Source: Levilactobacillus namurensis (GTDB lineage: Bacteria; Bacillota; Bacilli; Lactobacillales; Lactobacillaceae). From it: a stretch of 64,000 bases of DNA. This document shows, piece by piece, positions 45,802 to 55,029 of the stretch (positions are counted from its first letter, which is position 1; each line of letters starts with the position of its first letter). The stretch is from the NCBI RefSeq assembly GCF_032197885.1, contig NZ_CP134159.1, positions 1,116,001 to 1,180,000 on the forward strand, given 5' to 3'. The notes below the pieces were generated by a model that did no database searches, was not told the DNA's origin, and was given only the letters and a program-made list of their open reading frames with translations. The translations under genes were made by a program, and so were the position numbers.

Positions 45802-45990
45802 TTGGCTGTACCAGCACGGAAAACGTCTAAGACGAAAAAGCGCATGCGTCGGGGTCACATTAAGTTGAATGTCCCTGGTTTGACGCCATGCCCAAACTGT
45901 GGTGAACTGCGTAAGTCACACATGGTTTGCCCTAGCTGTGGCTTCTACGATGGCCGTCAGGTCGTTGCAAAAGCAACTGCAAACAACTAA
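45802..45990 (+). CDS. rpmF: ribosomal protein bL32
   Basis: A 62-residue bL32 beginning [18 protein letters not shown], with a zinc-binding CPNC/CPSC pair. TTG 45802 is used because AAAGGAGG is eight bases upstream; the GTG nine bases earlier is inside that site. All four cysteines are present, so this is the zinc (C+) form. Confidence 0.96.
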   Translation: MAVPARKTSKTKKRMRRGHIKLNVPGLTPCPNCGELRKSHMVCPSCGFYDGRQVVAKATANN

Positions 45991-45999
45991 ACCTAAATG

Positions 46000-46040
46000 A
46001 AAAAACTCCTATGAAGTCCGCGGCTTCTGGGAGTTTTTTT
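46000..46040 (+). terminator. terminator of rpmF
   Basis: AAAAACTCC-T-ATGAAG pairs with GCTTCT-GGAGTTTTT, with T run. Confidence 0.85.
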
Positions 46041-46055
46041 GTGCCCTAATTTCAC

Positions 46056-46084
46056 TTGTGTGCTGGTGAACGATAGATTAAAAT
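46056..46084 (+). promoter_or_regulatory. promoter of the ABC exporter gene
   Basis: TTGTGT, 17 bases, TAAAAT. The likely start point falls in the palindrome at 46094-46108. Confidence 0.6.
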
Positions 46085-46093
46085 ATGATTATA

Positions 46094-46108
46094 AAATGAT
46101 TATCATTT
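46094..46108. promoter_or_regulatory. Fur-family-like palindrome
   Basis: AAATGAT-T-ATCATTT, a perfect 7-1-7 inverted repeat placed ten bases after the -10 element. Its arms resemble the TGATNATNATCA core of Fur/PerR/Zur operators, so metal- or peroxide-responsive repression of the exporter is plausible. Confidence 0.5.
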
Positions 46109-46130
46109 ATTAATCATGGAGGTGGGAAAT

Positions 46131-47813
46131 GTGCAGGTTCGACGCTATTGGCACTATGCTCGGCAGTCGGTAGGCTGGCTACTGCTCCTGATACCGATTG
46201 CTAGTGCGATTGAAATTGCGGTTGCCGCGTTGTTACAGTTGATGACGGACGCAGCGACGGGGCGCAGTTCAGTATCCTATGGCGGATTGGTGGCCATTGT
46301 GGGCAGCTATATTTTAGTGGATGCGGGGATGTTTTTCGGCTGTCAGTATCTGACGCAAACGACGCTGAATCGTATGATGGCTGGTCTTCGCCAAGATTTG
46401 TTAGAGGCACTGTTTCGCCGACCGACCGGCGTTGGCCGGGATACCCAAGCTCTAACGACGACCTACTATAATGACTTTACGACCACGTTACCCATCATTC
46501 GGCAGGAGTACCTGCAGGGGAGTGTCAACGTGTACCGGGCGTTATGGCAATTCTTAATTGCCGTGGGTATGTCGGTGATGATTCAGCCCTGGCTGAGCTT
46601 GCTGATCCTAGCGTTATGCTTGCCGGGATTGGGGGTGCCGTTTCTTCAACGGCGTCGCTTGCAACGGAATAAGCAAGCCGTACTCCAACAAAATCAAGCG
46701 GTGACGCAACGGCTACAGGATGCGACGCAGGGGTTACGTACAATTCAAATTTTTAATGTCCAACGACAACTGCAACGGCTATTCGCGCATCAAAGTCAAC
46801 GCTTGTGGCGTGTTCAGAATCAAGACCAGCGGACACGCAAGGCCGTTAGTGGGGTCAGCCAGCTCTTGGATAACGTGTTGTACTTAGGGACCTGGGTCGG
46901 CGGAATTTACTTTGTGATGCGGCAGACGATCACGTTGGGGCAGTTGGTAGCCTTCTCCCAATTGATGATTTTTATCTCGGAGCCCATTCAGTCGGCTTCC
47001 GGATTGTTAGGGGATCTGGTGGGTGGCCGTACAGCGGCACGTGAACTTGAAGCGCGTTTGGCAGTGGCCCCGTCAAACGCGTCCCAACGACAGCTATCAC
47101 CGCTTACCCAGATAACTTTCAATCAGGTGAGCTATCCTTCGAAGGACGTGCCGATTTTACAGGATGTCAGTCTAACGTTGCAGGCCCAACGGCATTACGT
47201 CATCGTTGGTAAGAGCGGGAGCGGTAAGTCAACGTTATTGAACCTACCGCTTTCTCCGGGACTGTCGCTAGCGGGGACCATTCAGCTTAATCAGCACAAT
47301 CTGGAAGAGTATTCAGCAACGGCCGTGGCCCAACGCTTAGGACTCTTGACGCAAGAGGTCGCGCTCTTCGATGACACAATTGCGAACAACTTGAGCCTGT
47401 ACCAGGAGGTAGCTGAGCAACGACTTCAAGCGGCCTTACGGTTAGTGGGACTCACTCGCTGGGCAACGCCTGAAGGGGTCCAGCAGGCCATTAGTCGGCA
47501 GGGCACCCGGTTATCGGGTGGTGAGCGGCATCGGCTGGCCGTGGCGCGTCTGTGGCTCCAGAATAAGGATTTCTCGTTTTTAGATGAACCCTTGACGGGG
47601 TTGGACCCTAAGACGGCCCACGACTTGGTTCAAGTCTTCACGACGCGCTGGCCTACGGGTTGGGCGCTGGTGACCCATCAATATGATGCAACCCTGTTTG
47701 CGGCGGCTGATCAGATCATCGTGGTTGACGCGGGCCGAATCGTGGCCCAAGGAACGCAGGAGACGGTTGCCGTACAGCGCTGGTTAACGCGGCTTAAATT
47801 AACGGAAGCCTAA
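46131..47813 (+). CDS. ABC transporter, fused permease and ATPase (exporter type)
   Basis: A 560-residue half-transporter. Six membrane helices in the first 300 residues or so, then an ATPase domain with Walker A GKSGSGKST, signature RLSGGERHRLAVARL and Walker B FSFLDEPLTGLD (F rather than a second aliphatic residue before LDEP). It belongs to the exporter class that works as a dimer. The substrate is unknown; the Fur-like operator hints at metal, heme or redox-related export. GTG 46131 is chosen for its spacing from GGAGG; the ATG at 46116 covers that site. Single gene, so a homodimer is likely. Confidence 0.85.
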   Translation: MQVRRYWHYARQSVGWLLLLIPIASAIEIAVAALLQLMTDAATGRSSVSYGGLVAIVGSYILVDAGMFFGCQYLTQTTLNRMMAGLRQDLLEALFRRPTGVGRDTQALTTTYYNDFTTTLPIIRQEYLQGSVNVYRALWQFLIAVGMSVMIQPWLSLLILALCLPGLGVPFLQRRRLQRNKQAVLQQNQAVTQRLQDATQGLRTIQIFNVQRQLQRLFAHQSQRLWRVQNQDQRTRKAVSGVSQLLDNVLYLGTWVGGIYFVMRQTITLGQLVAFSQLMIFISEPIQSASGLLGDLVGGRTAARELEARLAVAPSNASQRQLSPLTQITFNQVSYPSKDVPILQDVSLTLQAQRHYVIVGKSGSGKSTLLNLPLSPGLSLAGTIQLNQHNLEEYSATAVAQRLGLLTQEVALFDDTIANNLSLYQEVAEQRLQAALRLVGLTRWATPEGVQQAISRQGTRLSGGERHRLAVARLWLQNKDFSFLDEPLTGLDPKTAHDLVQVFTTRWPTGWALVTHQYDATLFAAADQIIVVDAGRIVAQGTQETVAVQRWLTRLKLTEA

Positions 47814-47833
47814 AGGTTTCGGACTAGAACGCA

Positions 47834-47877
47834 TAAAAACGGCAGTGACGTCCTGAAGGGGACGGCCACTGCCGTTT
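47834..47877. terminator. bidirectional terminator
   Basis: AAACGGCAGTG/CACTGCCGTTT outer stem with inner GTCC/GGAC; T run is longer on the minus strand. Confidence 0.8.
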
Positions 47878-47896
47878 AGTACGTTATCGTTTAAGG

Positions 47897-48913
47897 TTAC
47901 TTGGTAAAGTCGACGACCATCCGACCAACGATTTGGTTGTTCTTCATTTCGTCAATGATATCGTTAACTTCGTCCAGACGACGGGTCTTAACGATTGGGT
48001 GAACCTTACCTTCAGCACCGAATTGGAAGGTTTCGGCTAAGTCTTGACGGGTCCCAACTAAGGAACCACGAACGGAGATCCCGTCCAGAACCGTCTTGGC
48101 GATGTTCAGCTTCATGTCACCTTGTGGTAAGGCCACGGCAACTAGCTTCCCATCAGGACGCAGGGCGTTAACGGATTGCGTGAAGGCGTCCGCGTTAACG
48201 GCGGTTACTTGGGCGGTGTTGACCCCGCCGACCTTCTTTTGAATCTGTTCAGCAACGTCACCGTCGTGCCGGTTGATCAGCACTTCCGCACCGTTTTCCT
48301 TAGCAGCTTCCAGCTTGTCTGGGTTCCCATCAACGGCAACAACGTGTGCCCCGAAGACGTTGTGGGCGTATTGGATGGCCAAGTTACCTAAACCACCAGC
48401 ACCGACAACTTCGACCCATTGACCAGGCTTGGTCTCGCCGACCTTCAAAGCCTTGTACATCGTCACACCAGCACAAGTTAAGGAAGTGGCTTCGACAGGG
48501 TCCAAACCTTCAGGGACCTTAACGGCGTAGTTGGCATCCACGATACATTCTTCAGCCATGGCACCATCGACGGTGAACCCGGAGTTCAGAACATTCCGGC
48601 AAAGGGTTTCCCGACCGGTCAAGCAATATTCACAGTGGCCACAGCCCTTGTAGAACCAAGCAATGGAGACCCGGTCACCAATCTTTAAGTTTTTAACATT
48701 GTCGGCAACTTGAATCACTCTACCGACACCTTCATGGCCAATGATCCGACCTGGTTGCTTACCAAAGTCACCGGCAGCGACGTGTAAGTCGGTGTGGCAC
48801 AGGCCACAATATTCCATCTTAACTAAGGCTTCACCGTGAGTGATGGGACGGAGCGTAACGTCCTTGATATCAACATAACCATCTACAGAATCGCGAATAA
48901 CAGCAGCTTTCAT
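47897..48913 (-). CDS. adhP: zinc-dependent alcohol dehydrogenase
   Basis: A 338-residue medium-chain dehydrogenase. Catalytic zinc ligands Cys39 (CGLCHTD) and His60-Glu61 (GHEGVG); structural zinc site in [18 protein letters not shown]-binding [13 protein letters not shown] (about 171-183). Most like AdhP/AdhT ethanol dehydrogenases of fermenting Firmicutes, which reduce acetaldehyde to ethanol. Codon use is strongly biased, suggesting high expression. ATG with AAAGGGG. Single gene. Confidence 0.9.
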   Translation of the reverse strand: MKAAVIRDSVDGYVDIKDVTLRPITHGEALVKMEYCGLCHTDLHVAAGDFGKQPGRIIGHEGVGRVIQVADNVKNLKIGDRVSIAWFYKGCGHCEYCLTGRETLCRNVLNSGFTVDGAMAEECIVDANYAVKVPEGLDPVEATSLTCAGVTMYKALKVGETKPGQWVEVVGAGGLGNLAIQYAHNVFGAHVVAVDGNPDKLEAAKENGAEVLINRHDGDVAEQIQKKVGGVNTAQVTAVNADAFTQSVNALRPDGKLVAVALPQGDMKLNIAKTVLDGISVRGSLVGTRQDLAETFQFGAEGKVHPIVKTRRLDEVNDIIDEMKNNQIVGRMVVDFTK

Positions 48914-48949
48914 GAAAAGAACCCCTTTTCTTTTTTATCTACACCGCTT

Positions 48950-48977
48950 AGTATACTTAAAAAATTCACAAGTGCAA
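48950..48977 (-). promoter_or_regulatory. promoter of adhP
   Basis: On the minus strand TTGCAC, 16 bases, TATACT. Start lies about 37 bases downstream. Confidence 0.7.
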
Positions 48978-49133
48978 GTGAAATCATACACAAAAATAAA
49001 ATTTTAAAATTTTTTGTCGAAACTGATTGGGGACAATATGGCTTTAGAATGGTTATTCAACTACCTTTCTAATGTGAAAGTAACCACGAATTAATTTTTC
49101 ATTAAGCACAAGCCGAAAGAATGCAACCGGTTG

Positions 49134-49162
49134 TTTACAGGCCTTGACGCACTTTTTATGGT
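49134..49162 (+). promoter_or_regulatory. candidate promoter of the two-component system
   Basis: TTTACA, 17 bases, TATGGT. A second candidate, extended -10 TGATAAAAT, lies at 49220-49228. The rest of the 48978-49319 gap is AT-rich and shows no gene. Confidence 0.4.
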
Positions 49163-49319
49163 TCTGCCAATTAATCCCTGTTGCGGCGAAGGGAAAAGGC
49201 GCACAATTGGGAGTAAATATGATAAAATTAAATATTGGAATGAACCACGGTTGCTCTTGAAACACCACGACTGGTGTATGCTGAGCACAGCTAAATCGCC
49301 CTAGAGGAGTTAAAGAGTA

Positions 49320-50006
49320 ATGAGTCGAATTTTAATTATTGAAGACGAAAAAAACCTGGCGCGCTTTGTTGAATTGGAATTGAAGCACGAAGGATACGAA
49401 ACGAACGTTCAGTTTAATGGTCGAACGGGGCTTGATGCCGCGTTATCACAGGACTTCGATGTGATTTTACTGGATTTGATGTTGCCTGAGTTGAACGGGA
49501 TCGAAGTCGCCCGGCGTGTGCGGGAAGTGAAGAGTACGCCGATCATTATGATGACGGCCCGTGACTCGGTGATCGACCGGGTCTCCGGGTTAGACCATGG
49601 TGCCGACGATTACATTGTTAAGCCGTTTGCCATTGAAGAACTGCTAGCCCGGGTACGGGCCCTGTTACGCCGGATTCATTTGGAAGGTGAACAGAAGAAC
49701 ACCAAGCAAACGACGGTGAAGTTCAAAGATCTGACGATCGAGAAGGAAAACCGAATCGTTCGGCGCGGTGATGAGGTCATCAACCTCACCAAGCGGGAGT
49801 ACGAACTGCTCTTGGCATTGATGGAGAACGTGAACGTGGTCCTGGCCAGAGACGTGTTACTGACCAAGGTCTGGGGATACGAATCCGAAGTTGAGACCAA
49901 CGTGGTCGATGTGTACGTCCGGTACTTACGGAACAAAATTGATGTGCCTGGTCAGAAGAGCTACATTCAGACCGTTCGTGGCACGGGGTACGTGATGCGG
50001 TCGTGA
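49320..50006 (+). CDS. OmpR/PhoB-family response regulator
   Basis: A 228-residue regulator: receiver domain with the acidic pair in IIEDE (7-10), phosphorylation site Asp52 (ILLDLMLPE), Lys in IVKPF, and a C-terminal winged helix (KFKDLTIEKENRIV to SYIQTVRGTGYVMRS). It resembles ArlR/CsrR-type regulators of Firmicutes, but the targets are unknown. The stop overlaps the kinase start (GTGA). ATG with AGAGGAG. Confidence 0.92.
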   Translation: MSRILIIEDEKNLARFVELELKHEGYETNVQFNGRTGLDAALSQDFDVILLDLMLPELNGIEVARRVREVKSTPIIMMTARDSVIDRVSGLDHGADDYIVKPFAIEELLARVRALLRRIHLEGEQKNTKQTTVKFKDLTIEKENRIVRRGDEVINLTKREYELLLALMENVNVVLARDVLLTKVWGYESEVETNVVDVYVRYLRNKIDVPGQKSYIQTVRGTGYVMRS

Positions 50007-51640
50007 GAACTCCCGAGTCTAGTCTCGCGGAAGAACCCGCTGAGGCTAAGAAAAAGTCGTTTCGCTTTTCGTTAAAGTGGAAGTGGGCTTTATCAACAGC
50101 TGGCGCAGTCTTGGTCATTTTTACCGTGATTGCGCTTCTGATTTTTAACAGTTTCATGACAGTCCTACTCCAGCAGGAGCGGACCCATGTCGGTGATACC
50201 ATGAATGTTGTGGTGGAAAAGCTGAACACTCAGAAACAAGAACTGACGGGCCAAACGGTCGATAACCTATTGCGCCCCCGAGTAGCGGCGATTCTGGGAA
50301 AGAAGACCACGCCGTACAATAGTGCTATCGTGACCAGCTTAGCGCGGGATAGCCAGACCGTGGCGGTGTATGACCCGGCCGGAGCCTTGCTCTTCACTAG
50401 TCGGGGTGCGAACGTCGCGACGTTTAAGCCGGTGAATAAGCAACAGATTCGGACCCAGCAGACCAAGCAGGGGTCCGGGCTGATTGGTCGGACGCCGATT
50501 CGCTCGAAACAAAACGACCAGATTATTGGGTACGTGCAGGTCGACGATAACCTCCAGGATTATCACGAAACCCAAACGCGGCTACTGCAGGTCGTCATTG
50601 TTTTGGGCTTGATGGCCGCATTGGCGGCAGCAATTCTCAGCTACATCTTGGCGTCGTTCTTACTACGGCCCATGGATGCCATTCGGGATACGATTCACGC
50701 CGTGCGGGATGATCCCCAAACGGATGAACGGGTGCCGGTGTCTAAGCGTAACGATGAACTGGGTGATTTGACGGCACTGCTGAACGATATGATTGATACC
50801 ACCCAACGGTACATCGACCAACAGCAGCAGTTCGTGGAAGATGTTTCTCACGAGTTGCGAACGCCGGTGGCCATTATTCAGGGCCACATGGAGATGCTGG
50901 ACCGGTGGGGGAAGGATGATCCCGAGGTCCTTGATGAGTCCATTAAGGCTTCCTTACAAGAGACCAAGCGAATGAAGAGCTTGGTCCAAGAGATGTTGGA
51001 CCTACAACGGGCGGAGCAGATTGAAGTGACGTTTACCAATGACGTGACCGATGTGAGTGAAGTGGTCACGCAGGTCTACGACAACTTCAAGATGATTCAT
51101 CCCGACTACGTCTTTATTCTGGACGACGACGTTCATCAGTCGATTCAAGCCCAGATCTACCGGAACCACCTGGAGCAGATCTTGATTATCCTGCTAGATA
51201 ACGCCGTGAAGTACTCGACCACGCGTAAGGAGGTCCACCTGACCTACGAGCAAGATTCACGGAACGTGGAGATTGCGGTCCAGGACTTCGGGGAAGGCAT
51301 CTCGCAGGCCAATCGTGACCGGGTCTTTAACCGGTTCTATCGGGTCGATAAGGCGCGTTCGCGGACTAAAGGGGGGAATGGACTGGGTCTCGCAATTGCC
51401 AAACGGTTGATTGAGGGATATCACGGTTCCATTACCATTGAGAGTGCCGTCGGCCACGGGTCCGTCTTTCGAATCTCGTTGCCGATTCTGTCTAAGGAAG
51501 CGGCAGACCGCTTGATCAAAAAGAAGCAGCAGGCCCAAGCAGCAAATACGGACATTCCTGGCTTGCTGAAGTCTCAGCTCTTGGAGGACGACTCCGGCGA
51601 GGATCCGGCCACTAAGTCGGAGACACCGGACGACCATTAA
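50003..51640 (+). CDS. HAMP-domain sensor histidine kinase
   Basis: A 545-residue kinase, partner of the preceding regulator. TM1 about 29-51, an extracellular sensor of about 140 residues, TM2 about 190-217, HAMP (LLRPMDAIRDTIHAV), H box VSHELRTPVA with the phosphorylated His, N box LDNAVKYS, G1 DFGEGI and G2 GGNGLGLAIAKRL. It has an acidic C-terminal tail after the kinase core. GTG start overlapping the regulator. Signal unknown; the architecture is like ArlS. Confidence 0.9.
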   Translation: MRTPESSLAEEPAEAKKKSFRFSLKWKWALSTAGAVLVIFTVIALLIFNSFMTVLLQQERTHVGDTMNVVVEKLNTQKQELTGQTVDNLLRPRVAAILGKKTTPYNSAIVTSLARDSQTVAVYDPAGALLFTSRGANVATFKPVNKQQIRTQQTKQGSGLIGRTPIRSKQNDQIIGYVQVDDNLQDYHETQTRLLQVVIVLGLMAALAAAILSYILASFLLRPMDAIRDTIHAVRDDPQTDERVPVSKRNDELGDLTALLNDMIDTTQRYIDQQQQFVEDVSHELRTPVAIIQGHMEMLDRWGKDDPEVLDESIKASLQETKRMKSLVQEMLDLQRAEQIEVTFTNDVTDVSEVVTQVYDNFKMIHPDYVFILDDDVHQSIQAQIYRNHLEQILIILLDNAVKYSTTRKEVHLTYEQDSRNVEIAVQDFGEGISQANRDRVFNRFYRVDKARSRTKGGNGLGLAIAKRLIEGYHGSITIESAVGHGSVFRISLPILSKEAADRLIKKKQQAQAANTDIPGLLKSQLLEDDSGEDPATKSETPDDH

Positions 51641-51671
51641 AACACAGGTCTATGATGCATTAGGCCCGAAT

Positions 51672-51708
51672 AAAAGGCGCTCACCAAGTTGATTGGTGAG
51701 CGCCTTTT
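51672..51708. terminator. bidirectional terminator
   Basis: Perfect 16-pair stem AAAAGGCGCTCACCAA/TTGGTGAGCGCCTTTT around five bases, between converging kinase and yidC genes. Confidence 0.9.
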
Positions 51709-51723
51709 AGATGACTCTAGTGA

Positions 51724-52635
51724 TTACCGCCGGTGTTGTTGCTTGCCGGCATTCCGGTTGCGGTTGTTATGGTGAATCTGTTTTTGTTGAGCTTTGACCT
51801 GTTTAGGTGCAACGGGTTTGACGGGTGCAACCGGTGCAGGTTTAGGCATTTTTTCCATTTCTTCTTTGATCTGCCGCCGAATTCGAGGCCGGTAGAAGTT
51901 GATGATCAACGTTTGCAAGCAGGCGAACAACCCACCCACGAAGAAGTACAGGCCAAGTCCGGCAGGTGAACTCATCGTGAAGAAGAGAATCATAACGGGG
52001 CTCATCAGCATGGTGTAGCGCATCTGCTTCTTCTGATCTTCCGGCATCCCCAGCATGGATAAGTACCCCTGGAGTAAGTAGGACAGGAAGGAGAGCAGGG
52101 CTAGCAGCCAACTGGCTTTCCCTAAGGGGATGTTCATGAAGACGGCTTTGGAAAGCTCAGGTGAGTACCGGATAGCGGCGTATAACGCGGCAAAGATCGG
52201 CATTTGAATCAATAATGGTAAACACCCGATCCCCCCGGTCATGCTGATCCCGTTGTTCCGGTAGAGGGCCATCATTTCTTGACTGATAGCGGCTTGCTCT
52301 TCCTTAGTCTTCGCAGCCTTTTGCCGTTTTTGAATCTCCTGCATTTGAGGCCGAACCATGGACATCTTTTCTTGTTGGACCGTGGCCCCCCGCATCTGCT
52401 TGACCATGACGGGAAGCAGGACCATCCGGACGATCACCGTTAAGATGATGATGGCCCAGCCGTAGCTGTTCCCGAAGATGTTGGCTAACCAATCCATGAC
52501 GTGTTGTCCGGGAACGGCGAGGTAATCATAGACGAAGCCATACGGTTTCCCGTTCTTGGTCTGCACACACCCGCTCAGCAGTAAGGCTAAGCTCGCGAGG
52601 GCGGCAGTGGCCGAAAATCTCTTGGAAAATTTCAT
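51724..52635 (-). CDS. yidC: membrane protein insertase YidC
   Basis: A 303-residue YidC/Oxa1 protein that inserts membrane proteins with or without Sec. Lipoprotein signal peptide ending LLLSGC (lipid on Cys), five hydrophobic segments (VIVRMVLLPVMVKQMRGA with the catalytic Arg, then GCLPLLIQMPIFAALY), and a Lys/Arg/His/Gln-rich C-terminal tail that may bind ribosomes. I choose ATG 52635 behind AAAGGGG; an in-frame extension to 52710 lacks a site. Confidence 0.93.
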   Translation of the reverse strand: MKFSKRFSATAALASLALLLSGCVQTKNGKPYGFVYDYLAVPGQHVMDWLANIFGNSYGWAIIILTVIVRMVLLPVMVKQMRGATVQQEKMSMVRPQMQEIQKRQKAAKTKEEQAAISQEMMALYRNNGISMTGGIGCLPLLIQMPIFAALYAAIRYSPELSKAVFMNIPLGKASWLLALLSFLSYLLQGYLSMLGMPEDQKKQMRYTMLMSPVMILFFTMSSPAGLGLYFFVGGLFACLQTLIINFYRPRIRRQIKEEMEKMPKPAPVAPVKPVAPKQVKAQQKQIHHNNRNRNAGKQQHRR

Positions 52636-52740
52636 TGATTTCAGAAACCCCTTTATAAATTTAACAATAGAAACGTTGCCGTTCCCATGCGGCGAAATCG
52701 CCGTGAACATTCAATATCTTACTTGATTTAGGTGGCTTTT

Positions 52741-53010
52741 TCAAATGATTATTTGAAAGTCGGCAAAGTGTTGGGCCGGAAGTTCAGTCTGAACCAAGTC
52801 TGTGACCTGAGCCCAAGCGTTGACGTGGTAGAGTCGGTGAGCGAACAAGTCCAGAACCTCAGCTGAACCGCTGGCCACGATGGCAACTTGGCCGGTCTCT
52901 AAGTTTTGCACGGTCCCCGTCAGGTGTAGGTCGCGGGCTAACTGGACGGTGGCCCAGCGAAAGCCGACGCCCTGAACGCGACCGCTTGCCAGAAAGCGAC
53001 GAGTTAACAA
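52741..53010 (-). CDS. acylphosphatase
   Basis: An 89-residue acylphosphatase with GRVQGVGFRW (10-19; catalytic Arg18) and TGTVQNLETG (catalytic Asn36). Starts at TTG 53010, eight bases after AAGGAGGG. It lies just upstream of yidC in the same direction, as in other lactobacilli. Confidence 0.9.
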   Translation of the reverse strand: MLTRRFLASGRVQGVGFRWATVQLARDLHLTGTVQNLETGQVAIVASGSAEVLDLFAHRLYHVNAWAQVTDLVQTELPAQHFADFQIII

Positions 53011-53124
53011 GGTAATCTCCCTCCTTTTAAGGTAGCTCTCTATGATATGATACCGCATGAATTCCCGGCGGACACGAATATATGGTAAAATTAAGAATAA
53101 AACCAGTGAATGGGAGCGTTACTC

Positions 53125-53895
53125 TTGCAAGAAAAAATCACATCGAGTCAAAATAAACGGGTTAAGCAGTGGCGGGCGCTGACTACCAAAAAAGGACGTC
53201 AAGCAACGCAAACCTACCTATTGGAAGGATGGCATCTGGTCCACGAGGCCATCTTGGCGCACCAGTCGCTACGGGCCATCATGGGAACGGCGGAACAGTT
53301 AACGGCTCATGCGGCTGAGTTGCCGACCGACGTCGATCGCTTTGAATTGACCGAGAGTATCGCGAAGACGATTGGGGATGCCAACACGCCACAGGGAATT
53401 TTTGCGACGGTCCCGCTACCGGCTAAGGACGTCTTAGATCCTCAGACGGTTGAAGGAGGCTGGCTGTTCTTAGACCAGGTGCAAGATCCCGGGAACATTG
53501 GGACCATGGTCCGGACGGCCGACGCTGCTGGCTTACGGGGCGTGGTCTTGGGACTAGGGAGTGCGAGTCTGTACCTGCCCAAAGTCCTACGGGCGATGCA
53601 GGGAAGCCAATTTCACGTTGAAGTGGTGGAAGCGGATCTGCACCAGTGGATTCAGGCCTTCACGGCGCGGCATTTACCGGTCTATGGGACCAACCTGGAC
53701 CCGCAGGCGCAAGATTACCGGAACGTTGACCCGGTCACGACGGGCGCCATTGTCATGGGGAACGAAGGGAATGGAATGGCTCCCGATCTGCAACAACTCA
53801 CGACGCGGAACCTGTACATTCCCATCAAGGGCCGGGCTGAGTCGCTAAACGTGGCGGTAGCGGCGGGAATTGTGATGTTTCGTTTGTTTGGCTGA
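53125..53895 (+). CDS. TrmH-family RNA 2'-O-methyltransferase (YsgA/RlmP-like)
   Basis: A 256-residue SPOUT methyltransferase with an N-terminal substrate-binding domain and the knotted core: LDQVQDPGNIGTMVRTADAA, VMGNEGNGM and IPIKGRAESLNVAVAAGI (motifs 1-3). The Bacillus homologue YsgA/RlmP methylates 23S rRNA, also encoded near pheST. TTG 53125 has GGGAG eight bases upstream; ATG 53110 is an alternative. Confidence 0.9.
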   Translation: MQEKITSSQNKRVKQWRALTTKKGRQATQTYLLEGWHLVHEAILAHQSLRAIMGTAEQLTAHAAELPTDVDRFELTESIAKTIGDANTPQGIFATVPLPAKDVLDPQTVEGGWLFLDQVQDPGNIGTMVRTADAAGLRGVVLGLGSASLYLPKVLRAMQGSQFHVEVVEADLHQWIQAFTARHLPVYGTNLDPQAQDYRNVDPVTTGAIVMGNEGNGMAPDLQQLTTRNLYIPIKGRAESLNVAVAAGIVMFRLFG

Positions 53896-53991
53896 GGCCA
53901 GTGACCGAGAGCCGAGTTGGCAAAGGAACGGTGATCGTCAAGCAGTTTTCGTTAAAAAAGTACTAATTTACGGTCAAATCGGCCATAATGA

Positions 53992-54019
53992 TTGCATTTT
54001 GAGGAAAAGTAAGTAAAAT
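53992..54019 (+). promoter_or_regulatory. promoter of the HD-domain gene
   Basis: TTGCAT, 16 bases, TAAAAT. Confidence 0.6.
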
Positions 54020-54075
54020 ACAGGGTAACTATTGGTAGTATCACAGCATAATTCTAATTGAAAAGGAAGCATTCT

Positions 54076-54573
54076 ATGACCAAATTATCTTGGCGTGATG
54101 ATCCCGAATACCTTGCGATCGTTTCTGATTTGTTGGCGCAAGAGCCGGTACAACGTCTGGCGAATTACACCCAGCATCATCACTCTAATCGACTGGATCA
54201 TTCCATCTCGGTTTCGTATAACAGTTACTTGATTGCAAAGAAGTTGCATTTAAATGCACGGGCCACCGCGCGGGGTGGGTTGCTTCATGATTTGTTTTAT
54301 TATGACTGGCGGACGACCAAGTTCGATTTAGGGTCGCACGCGTTTATCCATCCGCGGGTCGCTTTACGGAACGCCGAAAAGTTGACGGATTTGACGCCAA
54401 TGGAAAAGGATATTATTTTGAAGCATATGTGGGGCGCCACGTTAGCGATGCCGCGGTATCGCGAAAGTATGATTGTTTCGCTAGTTGATGACTACGAAGC
54501 CGTCCACGAGTTCACGGGCCCAGCCCGTAAGCATATGCAACTGTTACTTGATAAGTTAACGCCTAACGCTTAA
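54076..54573 (+). CDS. HD-domain protein (possible phosphohydrolase)
   Basis: A 165-residue protein with HD-type metal ligands: NRLDHSISVSYNSY (His), GGLLHDLFYYDW (His-Asp), and a later IILKHMWG plus LVDDYEA (Asp). Substrate unknown. ATG with AAAAGGAAG. Next gene is the HxlR regulator, 36 bases downstream. Confidence 0.85.
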   Translation: MTKLSWRDDPEYLAIVSDLLAQEPVQRLANYTQHHHSNRLDHSISVSYNSYLIAKKLHLNARATARGGLLHDLFYYDWRTTKFDLGSHAFIHPRVALRNAEKLTDLTPMEKDIILKHMWGATLAMPRYRESMIVSLVDDYEAVHEFTGPARKHMQLLLDKLTPNA

Positions 54574-54609
54574 AGTGGGTTAGGTACGTGTTGAAGGGAG
54601 GTAAACGAT

Positions 54610-54984
54610 ATGCAAATGATGCCTACGAAAGAGGAAACATCAAAATCAGCAGAAACTGATTTTACGCTCTGTCCTCGTTTGGAACAGACGTTTACCTTTT
54701 TAGGTAAGAAGTGGAACGGCTTGATTATTGATGTTCTGCTAGAAGATGGTCCGCAACGGTTCCGGGACTTGGCCCACAAGGTCTCCCGGTGCAGTGATCG
54801 GGTACTGGTCGAACGCTTGAAGGAACTGGAACAAAACGGCGTGATCGTACGCCGGACGTATCCTGACAAGGCGTTGATCGAGTATGATCTGACCACTAAA
54901 GGTCGGGAATTCCGCAACGTGATGACCGCGATTCATGCGTGGTCTGACAAGTGGTCTTGTCCGGTCGAAGCTGCTGAGAAGTAG
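54610..54984 (+). CDS. HxlR-family transcriptional regulator
   Basis: A 124-residue winged-helix protein: a Cys in TDFTLCPRLEQTF, then FLGKKWNGLIIDVLLEDG, RFRDLAHKV and RTYPDKALIEYDLTTKG (wing). HxlR regulators often sense thiol-reactive compounds through a conserved Cys, which is present. Targets unknown. ATG with GGGAGG. The pheS promoter starts inside its stop codon. Confidence 0.88.
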   Translation: MQMMPTKEETSKSAETDFTLCPRLEQTFTFLGKKWNGLIIDVLLEDGPQRFRDLAHKVSRCSDRVLVERLKELEQNGVIVRRTYPDKALIEYDLTTKGREFRNVMTAIHAWSDKWSCPVEAAEK

Positions 54985-55013
54985 TTGACAGCTACCGGAA
55001 AGTTCGGTAGGCT
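54985..55013 (+). promoter_or_regulatory. promoter of the pheS leader
   Basis: TTGACA, 17 bases, TAGGCT, immediately after the HxlR stop. Confidence 0.6.
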
Positions 55014-55029
55014 GATAAGAGTGATTTAG

